This document shows, piece after piece, positions 1 to 9,369 of a stretch of 64,000 bases of DNA (position 1 is the stretch's first letter; every line of letters begins with the position of its first letter). Where the stretch lies: positions 15,282,001 through 15,346,000 of the forward strand of contig OX359280.1 in the NCBI GenBank assembly GCA_947179155.2. Reading direction: 5' to 3'. This DNA is from Hedera helix (taxonomy: Eukaryota > Streptophyta > Magnoliopsida > Apiales > Araliaceae). The notes under the pieces are model-generated. The model worked only from the letters and a program-made list of their open reading frames with translations. It was not told the origin of the DNA and did no database searches. Both the position numbers and the translations under genes were made by a program.

Positions 1-1
1 T

Positions 2-952
2 TTGCCGATCAAGATTAGGTTCAGTTTGGATCAGTTGGCCAAATTGTACATCAAAGAGATAATTTCAAGACATGGGGTGCCGGTATCGATTGTGTCAGAC
101 AGAGATCCGTGCTTCACGTCAAAATTTTGGAGAAGTCTTCAGGAGAGATTGGGGACACAGTTGAGAATGAGTACAGCGTATCATCCGCAGACCGATGGAC
201 AAAGTGAGAGAACAATTCAGACATTGGAAGATATGCTCAGGACCTACGTAATGGATTTTAAGGGCAGTTAGGAAATCCATCTACCACTAGTTGAGTTTGC
301 ATACAACAACAGTTATCATGCGAGCATAGGTATGCCGTATTACGAAGCTTTATATGGCAGAAAATGCAGAACACCTTTATGTTGGGATGAGGTAGGAGAA
401 CGCTGACTGTTGGGGCCAGAATTGGTTCAACAAATGGTAGAAATTATAAAGGTAATAAGAGCTCGACTAGCAGCAGCTCAAGACCGTCAAAAGAAATAAG
501 CCGATTTACATCGACAGAAACGAGACTTCGAAGTGGGAAGTTTTGTGTTCATGAAGGTATCTCCCTAGAAAGGGAAGATCAGATTTGGAAAGAAGGGAAA
601 ACTGAGTCCAAGGTTCATAGGACCGTTCCAAATATTGAGGAGAGTGGGTGAAGTAGCATACGAGATAGCTTTACCTCCTAAATTGGAACATATTCACAAT
701 GTGTTTCACGTGTCAGTATTGCGGCCATACAAACCATACTACAAGCACGTTATCTCCTATGAACCAATTCAAGTCGGGAAGGACTTATCATATGAAGAAG
801 TTCCTGTTCAGATACTCGATAGGAAGGAACAGAAACTGAGAAATAAGATAATTCATTATGTCAAAGCACTTTGGAGGAATCACGCCATTGAAGAAGCTAC
901 GTGGGAATTAGAGGAGGAAATGAGGGCAAATTACCCGTTTTTATTTGAGTAA
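2..952 (+). pseudogene. Ty3/gypsy chromovirus polyprotein C-terminus (integrase plus chromodomain-like tail), broken
   Basis: This is the end of a gag-pol polyprotein. In a live element the integrase inserts the cDNA and the C-terminal chromodomain can steer insertion to heterochromatin. One frame runs from the left edge to TAA at 950-952 with no frameshift, but it has four in-frame stops: 269-271 TAG, 404-406 TGA, 497-499 TAA and 566-568 TAG. Visible motifs in order are SDRDPCFTSKFW and TAYHPQTDGQSERT (integrase core around the second Asp and the Glu), YNNSYHASIG, GRKCRTPLCWDE, LSPRFIGPFQIL, HNVFHVSVLRPY, and the tail HAIEEATWELEEEMRANYPF, which resembles the chromodomain end of Tekay/Del-type elements. 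The first stop lies where relatives usually have GSW, so a TGG to TAG change is likely. The N-terminal part lies outside the window. Clade assignment rests on recalled motifs, not a tree. Confidence 0.93.
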
Positions 953-986
953 CCTTATTTTACAATTCCGAGGACGGAATTTTTAT

Positions 987-999
987 AAGGAGGGGAGAA
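987..999 (+). promoter_or_regulatory. Polypurine tract of the gypsy element
   Basis: AAGGAGGGGAGAA lies directly before the LTR's first TG at 1000. In LTR retrotransposons this purine run primes plus-strand DNA synthesis. It marks 1000 as an LTR start rather than an arbitrary repeat edge. Confidence 0.85.
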
Positions 1000-1834
1000 T
1001 GTAATGTCTTAGAATTTCCACGTCTTTATTAATTAAATTATTAATTTAATTTTCAACGAGTTAGTTTTACGAGATTATTTATATCTTTTTATGTGATTAA
1101 TTAATTATGTAATTAATTACTAAAATTAATTAAAGGGAGTCACTAATATGTTATTAAATTAGTGAACAAACCCTAAAGTTTTAATATCAAAATAATTGAT
1201 AAGTTTCCTATTAATTAAATATTCAATTAAATTGAATATAATGAGTGAATCAAATATAATAAATTAATAAATATGATTATTAATTAATGTAAATAATGTA
1301 AAATATTAATAATAATATTTATTAGTCCATTTAGTAATTTAATACTTATGGGTTAGAATATTTAATTATTTATTCAATCTAATTATTTATTTAATCATGG
1401 ATTGAATAATTAATGTGTAAATTATTAAATTAGCCCAACATGGGTCAATTAGTAGCCCAAGTGGAGAATAATAAAATTTAACAAATTAGTAGTCCAAACA
1501 ATTTAATAGAAGCCCAATTGGTATTTTAAATAAAGCCCAATAATTGACCCACTTGGAAAAACAATTATATAACTTATTAATTATTTAAAAGTGGAAAGTG
1601 ACTCAATTTTGGGACATGAAGGAGTGCATCAGCCGAATCATGCTAGGAGAGGAGAGAGAAAAATTAATATTTTGTTTGTATTTTTTATTTTTCATTTATT
1701 TAATAAATGGTTGCTTGTTTTATTTTTTCAAGTACATGAAACCATGCTTCTTTTCACCTAACATGTTAGCTTGTGTAAGTATCTTTGCTATCTCATGATG
1801 GTAATTTTAATAGATATAGATTTTATATCTATTC

Positions 1835-1858
1835 AAATTGTAAGTATACTTACAATTT
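1835..1858. other. 24-bp perfect palindrome in the gypsy LTR
   Basis: The half-arm AAATTGTAAGTA is followed directly by its exact reverse complement. It could form a cruciform or a dimeric protein site. The minus-strand gypsy LTR at 16824-16852 has a related stem built on the same GTATACTTACA core. Confidence 0.85.
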
Positions 1859-2512
1859 AGGAATTTTGTTAGTCATTTCTCATCTTTTATTTTTCAAGCT
1901 AAAGAGAGAGCTAGAGAGCATTTGAGAGTGTGAGAAAAATATTTTGAGAGCAAAATTATCAAGAGAAGGAGTTCTTGGTTTATGTCTTCAAGATTCACCA
2001 CCTATTTTGGATGAAAAAGGAGAATAGCCATTAAATCAAGGTAATGGTTATTTTAAATGAAGTTTTGTTTTAAAATTAAATAAATTATCATGTTAGTATA
2101 AACATGTTAATATAGTTATTGATATGTAGTTGTAATATTTATGCCATGCTTGAGTTTAATATGTTTGATTTGTATTTTGGTATATTTTATATGCTAAAAT
2201 ATGTGTTTAATAGTGTGTAAACAAGTTTTGGAATTTATGTCCAAAAATATTTTTATAAAACTTAGGTTTGATGTTCTAATATTATAGAACATTAAATCAT
2301 GAGAAAAACAAAGTTTGAATCACTCAAAATGGAGTTATATACAAAAAGTTATGATTTATGGTAGTTTATGTGATGTAAAATTTTTTACAAAAAAAGAATT
2401 ATATTAAATCATGAAAAATTAAATTTTCATGTTATAAATTGATATTAAGTTATTGATAATTTTTTTGGATTTTTATTGAGGATTTAAAGCTTACTTGATG
2501 GTATAGTTTTTA

Positions 2513-2760
2513 TTAAAGTGTGTATTTCCGGTCACTGTTCACACTCTGCTGGGAAGAAAAATAAAAACACTGGCCGCGCAATGCGCGCCACTGTTCACTG
2601 CCTGACCGTGGAGCCAAACGACGTCGTTTGGCATAAGAAAATAAATTACTTCGCGCATTCGCGCGGAAGCCAGCAGACGGGACTTCAAAACGGCACCGTT
2701 TTGGGCCGTTCATTTTATTACGCGCGTCATGCGCAGAAGAAAATTTCGGGAAAATTACAA
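2513..2760 (+). promoter_or_regulatory. GC-rich, motif-dense island inside the gypsy LTR
   Basis: This stretch stands out from the surrounding AT-rich LTR. It holds two ACTGTTCA octamers (2534-2541 and 2590-2597), the 20-bp palindrome GCCAAACGACGTCGTTTGGC (2613-2632) with a central GACGTC (bZIP-type ACGT core), and a hairpin of CAAAACGG, CA, CCGTTTTG (2686-2703). Several GCGCG runs suggest retained CpG. A regulatory role is inferred from motif density only. Confidence 0.5.
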
Positions 2761-2859
2761 GTTTTCCCCTTCGTGTTTTTCTCGGCGAAATTACTATTTT
2801 GCCCTCGGATCAGTTTTCAACTTATTTACGGAAATGCCATTCGAGTTAATTTTAATTAA

Positions 2860-3600
2860 TTTAAATATTTGAAAATTAATTTAAAATTATAACAAAAATA
2901 ATAATAATACAAAAATAATATTGGGGAGGATATTTTTCATTAAGTTTAATATTTAAATATATTAAATATTAATCTAGTTAGCTAATCATGGTTAAGTTAA
3001 ATAAATTTATTATTTATTTGTTATTTTAAATGTTAATAATAAGTAAAGGTGATAAATTAGCAATTATTATTTAATTCCTATTAAATGATAATTAAAGAGA
3101 GATAAAATTTATAAATTAATTATTTATTAGTTAAATATTATTAAATAATAAATAAGGATAATTAAGTAATTAATTATTATTTAATTAGCATTAAATAACG
3201 ATTAATAGAAATTAAGAATGAATTGATTATTATTTAACCTTAAATAATAATTAAAATTTATTAAATAATTAATTATTATTTAATTGACATTAAATAATAA
3301 TTAAAGAGGATTAAAATTAGTAAAATATTATTTAATTCCCTTATATTAAATAATAAATAAAGTTAATTACTTAGTTAATTATTGGTTGATTAATATTAAA
3401 TTAAAGAAGGTTAAAATTAAGTCAATAATTATTTATTATTTAATTATTATTAAATAATAAGTAAGTACAATTAGTTATTATTTATTTTAAATCATAACTA
3501 GAGTTAATTAATTAATTTCTATTTAACCAAGATTAAATAGTAATTAAATAGAGATTGAGTTAATAAAATAAATCAAATTTAATTATGCTTTAATTAAACA
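2860..3600. repeat. AT-rich imperfect repeat block in the gypsy LTR
   Basis: The stretch is dominated by TTAATTATTATTTAA and ATTAAATAATAATTAAAG-like words repeated irregularly, about 40-60 bp apart. It has no coding potential. A similar block in opposite orientation occurs at about 14950-15480, supporting a shared gypsy LTR family. Confidence 0.7.
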
Positions 3601-4842
3601 ATTGTAATAAGTTGTTTAAGGGTTTAATAAGTGTCCAACACTTAAGAAAAATATTTTCTAACTTATTAAATTATTAACCTAAAATGATTAAGGGTCTATA
3701 AGGTTAATAATATTGTTTTAACTAATGTAAATTATGTGTTAGTACTTATGAGTGGTAAATAAGTTCATTATGAAGCGTATAGTTATGCAAATACGTCGTA
3801 CTAATTATTAGACCGACTTTATTAATGTTAGGTCTTTCAAAGCAAGTTAGTTAAAGCTAGACATTTATTGTAGCTGAGCAGACAGGCAAGTTCTCTAACC
3901 CTACTCATTTATTATTGAACAAGTTTATATACTTGTATTTATTGTCAAAGCTTGAAGTGGTTTAATTATTTAAAATTATCCCACATCCATATTGTTTATA
4001 AAATCGCACTTAGTGCACTTGAAGCTTATTAGTTCTTGATTCATGAACCGTATTAAAAATGTCAAAAGCTAATAGTTCAGCTAGACATTACATTTATAAA
4101 TTCAATACTTGAATACTTTTAAAAGCTTATCCAAACCATTGTTGGGTGCGGATTTCTTATATTAAGTCTGAGAATTGAACAACCCTAAATTAGGGGATTT
4201 TGTGTCGGAAAACCGACTTTGGGCGCCAGTGACTAAATGTAATGCATATACAGCGGGATGAATAGGCTGATCCCCTTGAAAACCAAACAACTCAAAGGGT
4301 CAGAGGAAACTCTATTATACCATCGTTAGTTCAGGGTCCTTAGTGACCACTTAACATTTTAAGATTCAAATCTTCTGTTTATTAAAATTTGAATCCTGTT
4401 TCATTCACAATTATTATATCTATTGTTGAACTATTGATGACATTTCCCATTCATTCATGATATATTAAATCTCTATGATTGTTCTAAACTTGCTGAGCAA
4501 ACTAGTTGCTCATTCTTGCTATATCATGAACTATTTTTCAGATATACCCGATTGCTCAAAGAAGGATAAGGGAAAAGGAAAAGTCAGAGCTTAAGTTAGC
4601 TTATGCATGCTAATTAGATATTTAATTATGTATTTACGGTTGTTAAACCTTTTGTAATTCCTTATGATAGGAACTGTTTTTATGTTAAGGTTGATAGACC
4701 CTGGTATTGTAACCTTTTGAAGGGAACCAATATGTATTATTCCGCGATATTTAAATGCAATGTATGTATTTAATTGTTAGTAATGTGTTGAATAGTGAGA
4801 ACCAAACTCGAGGTTATGGAACCCGGATTTGGGGTCGTCACA

Positions 4843-5020
4843 GGTTGGTATCAGAGCTGTAGGTTAGAAACGTTAGGATTTACGAAACCTAAGTTATAAC
4901 CTTAGTATTAAACTCATATCGAGTGCGTTAGGAGATGAATCAGGGAGATTCATCATGTTGTGTATTTTTGGAGATGGATTGAGAAAATCTATCGAGTCGA
5001 GATGTACATGATAAAATATC
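4843..5020 (+). other. Gypsy primer-binding site (4846-4857) and truncated leader
   Basis: TGGTATCAGAGC at 4846-4857 is the usual plant primer site complementary to the 3' end of initiator tRNA-Met, three bases after the LTR's final CA. About 165 bp of leader follow, including AGATGAATCAGGGAGATTCA with short inverted arms. Sequence then jumps into a copy of the LTR's last 88 bp. The internal region that should follow is missing. Confidence 0.88.
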
Positions 5021-5108
5021 ATGCAATGTATGTATTTAATTGTTAGTAATGTGTTGAATAGTGAGAACCAAACTCGAGATTATGGAATCCGGATTTGGGG
5101 TCGTCACA
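5021..5108 (+). mobile_element. 88-bp remnant of a second gypsy LTR (3' end)
   Basis: This matches 4755-4842 with two differences by eye (GAGGTT/GAGATT and GAACCC/GAATCC) and ends in the same GTCGTCACA. The next base, 5109, resumes copia LTR sequence, so 5108 is the true right end of the gypsy insertion. The left flank and any target duplication lie outside the window. Confidence 0.9.
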
Positions 5109-5567
5109 TTTGGAGGTGAATTTGTACCCGTTGAAACTTTGAGTTCTACAAGGGTATATCTCTAACTTCTTTTTTATTAGTTAATAGTTGCGCATAAAGG
5201 TCGATCCTTGATTATAATTTGTAAATTTTTAAATTTGATTTTACCATGCTTCTGCTATTTTATGCAATTTGATTGCGTGTCTATGAATTTTACAAAACAA
5301 CAGTGGCATCACGAGCCAAACTTTATGCGAATTATTAATTGTTTTGATTCCATATATGTATGGGTATATGTTTAGAATAATTTATTGGACATAATTTGTT
5401 ATATAAAATTATATATTTTTTTATTACCGAAATATAGCCACGGTTTATTAAAACAAAAAAAAAACAAAAATTGAGCAGTTCCAGTTTTGGAATTCAAAGC
5501 AGCAACAGCTTCGGTAAATTAGTTTGCAAGTTGTCTCGAATTCTCTGTCACCGCTACTGCAGCACGG

Positions 5568-5593
5568 TTTTTTTTTTTTTTTTTTTTTTTTTT
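5568..5593. repeat. Poly-T tract, 26 nt
   Basis: An uninterrupted T run inside the copia leader. Confidence 0.95.
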
Positions 5594-5669
5594 ATGGGTT
5601 TTGCTGAATACAAACACTAGCATAGACAGTTTTTGGTAATTCACAATAATGCTTGGGTTTCGAATTGGT

Positions 5670-5672
<3 letters not shown>

Positions 5673-5746
<74 letters not shown>
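5673..5746. repeat. (AT)n microsatellite, about 37 copies
   Basis: An uninterrupted AT dinucleotide run in the copia leader, ending at GTTAATTAGCC. Copies 2 and 3 have shorter AT runs nearby (27178-27203, 53580-53606), so this site is length-unstable. Confidence 0.95.
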
Positions 5747-5749
<3 letters not shown>

Positions 5750-6313
5750 AATTAGCCAAACGATTTGATAATTTTATACAGATTTTAAAATTTCAAAATA
5801 AAAGAATTTATTTTGGGTAATTTTAAAATAATAAAAATAAATAGTTTATTTTTAAATAATTTTATAATTAAAATAAAAGGTTTATTTTAAACATGAAATT
5901 AAATTTCATGCAACTTTAATTGCCCATTGAATTTCATGTAATGAATATTATTTATTGATATATATGTTGATTTATATGATAATAAATAGGATTGATTATG
6001 GACTATTGACCAATATGATTAGATTTATTTTTGTGGATGTATGAATGAATGAGTTTTATAAATGGGGTCTGCGTACCTCGTCTTTCTAATTTTTCTTATG
6101 TATAATTTTATCTCTCTTCTATGTACTTTCCCTTGACTATTGATCAAAGTTTCTATTTATTGTAAATAATTTGTAATAGGATTAATTAGAATTATTTTTA
6201 AGAATTGGAACAAATGAGCAAGGAGCACATGAAGACCCGTTTGTAATGGAGCCCGAATTTAAATGTAATAGTTACATATAATTTAATTTATTCTTGCACC
6301 CTAGGTTTTACTT

Positions 6314-6345
6314 TTTGGTTCACTTGGTGGCTCTAGTGAACCAAA
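6314..6345 (+). ncRNA. Candidate structured leader hairpin, copy 1
   Basis: The arms TTTGGTTCACT (6314-6324) and AGTGAACCAAA (6335-6345) pair perfectly over 11 bp around the loop TGGTGGCTCT. Copy 3 is identical at 54045-54076. Copy 2, on the minus strand at 26490-26519, changes two C-G pairs to T-A pairs while keeping TGGTGGCTC in the loop. It lies in the element's 5' leader RNA, where packaging, dimerisation or translation signals would be expected. The function is unknown. Confidence 0.55.
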
Positions 6346-6463
6346 TTAGAATAAAAGTCCATAATCAATCCAAGTAAAATATAGTATTCTATATGTGCAT
6401 GCTTATTTATATATATTATATATTATTAAACATGCTTCGCATGTTAATTAATATGATGCGTAT

Positions 6464-6473
<10 letters not shown>

Positions 6474-6538
<65 letters not shown>
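6474..6538. repeat. (GT)n microsatellite, about 32 copies
   Basis: A GT dinucleotide run following a short AT run. The orthologous place in copy 3 (54161-54213) also has (GT)n, while copy 2 has only a short AT run there. The 66-codon poly-Cys/Val frame across it is a repeat artefact. Confidence 0.95.
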
Positions 6539-6793
6539 ATGTGCGCTAACACAAGATGAGACAATTAATATTAACAAACCCCTCATGATGTAGAATAAAT
6601 ATTATTTATAAAATGAATTAAAAGGTTTAATTCATGAATTAAAAGGAGTTTAATTCAATTAAATAAAATTAGAATTGTTCAAATTTGTTTATTCTACTAT
6701 TAAAATATTAAGTAGTAATGTTCAAAGATATTTGAAATATCGAACTTCGCCTTCTAGCATGATAAAACGATAGAGTATCAATTACTCGATATA

Positions 6794-7090
6794 GTTTGTT
6801 GTACACACACAAGGTTTATATCGATTATTTAAGATGTTGTTTTATCACATTTGATGTTTATAATGGAATTCAACATTACTGTTTTGTTGTGCACACACAA
6901 GGACGATATTTTTCTCTTCACTTATATGGAAGTGCTAGGTTTGACTTAACTTAGATAATTTTGATTTGGATGTGCGCACACATGATCATAATAATCTAAG
7001 CGGCAAACTACAAGGAGTTACATATTGATGTAATTGGCAAGGAGTTGTCTACCTATTGAATAAACTATAGTTTGTTGTGCACAAACAAGG
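6794..7090 (+). other. Four dispersed TTGTG..CACAA hairpin sites in the copia leader
   Basis: The sites are TTGTACACACACAAGG (6794-6814 with flanks), TTGTGCACACACAAGG (6881-6902), GATGTGCGCACACATGATC (6969-6986) and TTGTGCACAAACAAGG (7070-7090). Three share the left context GTTTGTTGT. The arms TTGTG/CACAA flank a four-base loop. Copy 3 has counterparts starting at 54471, 54557 and 54643, plus a degenerate fourth site near 54740. Copy 2 has counterparts with a three-base loop on the minus strand at 25801-26092. Confidence 0.6.
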
Positions 7091-7479
7091 CTTATACTTA
7101 TGTCAATAGGATCCTTATCTCACTAACAAATCTTTAATTAAATTTGTCGAACTATATATAGTGGGTAATATAGTTTGATGAAAATAGTGGGAGACACCAT
7201 TTTAAATAAAGACCTAATTAACTTGGTAATTAATAAAATGAATGCATGTTAATATTGTTATTAATTCACTTAAAAAATATTGCTATGTTTAATTCACTAA
7301 CACTGAATAGCATATTAGATGCTAATAATTTAATCGAACCGAATTGTTCGGATTGATTAAATAAATTTGAGAATAGTTCTCAATGCTGAAAAACTAGCAA
7401 AATGTCTTAAATTTGTTTATCCCTGCAAACGTTGCAGACTAAGCCTATGAGGAAGATATTGTTATTTTAAGAAATAGCA

Positions 7480-8150
7480 AGATGATGCAAATGTGGCTCA
7501 ATGCATCATGCTCACATCCATAAGTATCAAGTTACAGCGTCAACATAAGAAAATGAATGCATCTACTATATTGTTGCACATTCAATAGTTGTTTGGTGAG
7601 TAAAGTAGGTCAACTAGATATAAGATATCTAAGGGGTTCTTCCGATCTATAATAACCAATGACACTACAGTAAAGACACATGTCCTAAAGATGATTAATC
7701 TGATTGATCAATTAAGACACCTAGGTTTTGTCAAAGATGGAGAGTTGAGTCAAGATTCGATCTTGTAGTCACTCGCTGACTCTCTTTCACAAATTGTTGT
7801 GAACTTTAACATTAATAAGCTTGAAATTAGTTTACCTGATTTGCTTAAATATGTTGAATACAATTAAGAGTCACTTTCCTTCCAATAAAGACCAAGTCTT
7901 ACTAGTAGATGAATCTTCTAAGTTGAAGAAGATGACCAAAGGTGTTTCTGAGGAGTCAGAAAAGATAGAAGGCAATAAAAGGTTAAACAAAGGACATAAA
8001 TAAAAGTGATCTCGAGGACAAAGAAGTTTTCTTTCATTGCGATAAGCTGGGACACTGAAGAGGACTTGCAAGGAGTATTTTGCAGTAGTTAAGCAAAAGA
8101 AGCTTTGTGAAGCTTCAACTACAGATATAGATTTGTTCATAATGAAATAG
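7480..8150 (+). pseudogene. Ty1/copia gag, CCHC knuckle and protease start (copy 1), broken
   Basis: Gag would form the virus-like particle and bind the RNA genome. Translation gives VLKMINLIDQLRHLGFVKDG, then LADSLSQIVVNFNINKLE and HFPSNKDQVLLVDESSKLKK, typical of the UBN2/copia gag family. Frames are broken by stops and small indels. The zinc knuckle near 8034-8080 is damaged after GATAAGCTGGGACAC; the intact form, CFHCDKLGHWKNNC, is readable in copy 2. The protease motif VLDTGWWS follows near 8180. Copy 3 (55130-55820) is the best preserved for the gag part. Confidence 0.8.
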
Positions 8151-8479
8151 AACTTTCTATAAGTCAAGTTCTACTTGGGTATTAGATACTGGCTGGTGGT
8201 CTCAAATATGCAAGCCGTTGCAGAGACTAGACAGAAGTAGAAGGCTGAACTAAAGATAAGTAATCATGTACGTGGGGAATGGAGCAAAATGTTGCTGCAT
8301 TAATCATAGGAACTTACAGTTTTGCATAGCCTTCGGGCAAGTCTATTTAGTTAGTAAGATGTTACTATATTAATTACTTGATGGACTTTGTAAACATGAC
8401 ATACATAAAAGTATTTTATAATTAAACAAACTAAAGGCAAAGAGATGATATGAATCATACCTTCAAGCAACACTATTAA

Positions 8480-9250
8480 CTCGGTCATGTTAATTGAAGA
8501 AGACTAAACAAGTTGTATAAAGATAGGTTTTTATAGCCTTTTAATTATGAATCAAATACAACTTGTGAATCTTGTATCATGAACAATATGACTAAATATC
8601 CATTTAGTGGACATGGAGAGCGAGTTGCGGAGTTATTAGAGATGGTACACACAGTTGTGTGTGTGACCTATGACAACAAATGCAAGATGAGGGTATTCAT
8701 TCATTACTTTCACTGATGATTCTAGATTTTGATATATGTATTTGATGAAATACAAATCCAAATCATTTGAATCGTTCAAAGAATTCAAAAGTGAAGTATA
8801 AAAATTAAAGGCTAAAAATATTAAAGTTCTTTGATTAGATCGAGAAGAGAATACTTAAGCAATAAATTTTTAAATCATCTCAAGTGAAATGGTATTCTTT
8901 CACTATGGACATGGTGATGATCCATGATGAGTTATATCAATCTTCCAGTATCCTTCTAGGGTTATACCTTAGAAACGGCCGCATATCTACTAAAAAAGGT
9001 ACCTTCAAATTTCGTCTCTAAGACTTCATTGAGTTATGGATAGGGAGAAAACCAAGTCTTAAATATGTTAAGATTTAGATTGTCTAGCTTATGTTAAAAG
9101 GTTTGACAGTGATAAGCTTGGGATAAGATTTGACAAGTGTAAACTTGTGGGATATCCTAAAGAAAGTTTAGGGTATCACTTCTATAATCTGACTAATTAA
9201 AAAGTGTTTATTGAAACACGTTACCTTATAGGAAAATAAGTTTTTTCATA
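8480..9250 (+). pseudogene. Ty1/copia integrase (copy 1), broken
   Basis: Readable pieces in order are LYKDRFL-like and the Cys-bearing CESCIMNNMTKYPFSGHGE (GAG-pre-integrase end), ELLEMVHTVVC, a segment matching FKEFKSEV, then YPKESLGYHFYNLTN-like text near 9150. These match the copia integrase order. Stops occur throughout. The stretch containing the middle catalytic Asp and the Glu is present here but missing from copy 2. Confidence 0.75.
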
Positions 9251-9369
9251 AAGGGTTAATGGGAGCAAAATAGATCTTAAAGAAGTTCAAGAACCACAAA
9301 ACACTACAGATCAAGTGAAGGAATCTTTATAAGTAGATAAACCTATTGTACCACAACCAAGTCATAAAT

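Larger units (their letters stand above)
1000..4842 (+). mobile_element. Complete Ty3/gypsy LTR, 3843 bp
   Basis: The LTR begins TGTAATGTCTTAG after the polypurine tract and ends GGGGTCGTCACA at 4842, giving TG...CA termini. It is flanked on the left by element 3' internal sequence and on the right by a primer-binding site, so it touches internal sequence on both sides. Inside are a 24-bp palindrome (1835-1858), a purine-rich GAGAGAGCTAGAGAGC stretch near 1900, a GC-rich island (about 2513-2760) and an AT-rich imperfect repeat block (about 2860-3600). The open frames of 66 and 113 codons at 1598-1798 and 2518-2859 have no recognisable domain and look like chance frames. Length of 3.8 kb fits long-LTR chromoviruses. 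Exact transcription start is not determinable by eye. Confidence 0.9.
5303..7470 (+). other. Long copia leader with primer site, microsatellites and hairpins (copy 1)
   Basis: The primer site TGGCATCACGAGCC (5304-5317) follows the LTR end; the other copies read TGGTATCAAGAGCC or TGGCATCAAGAGCC. The tRNA-iMet complement has one base fewer. The leader contains poly-T (5568-5593), (AT)n (5673-5746) and (GT)n (6474-6538), then a strong hairpin (6314-6345) and four related short hairpins (6794-6814, 6881-6902, 6969-6986, 7070-7090). I see no convincing open frame. The hairpins recur at matching places in copies 2 and 3. Confidence 0.8.

Noticed and set aside
2518..2859. 113-codon frame in the gypsy LTR GC-rich island.
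   Set aside because: No domain, overlapping open frame on the other strand, and it ends in AT-rich LTR. GC-rich DNA simply has fewer stops.
5303..5317. A tRNA gene at the primer sites.
   Set aside because: Only the 12-14 base primer complement is present, at the LTR edge, with no tRNA fold around it.
6393..6593. Frame with a Cys-Val run.
   Set aside because: Translation of the (GT)n microsatellite.
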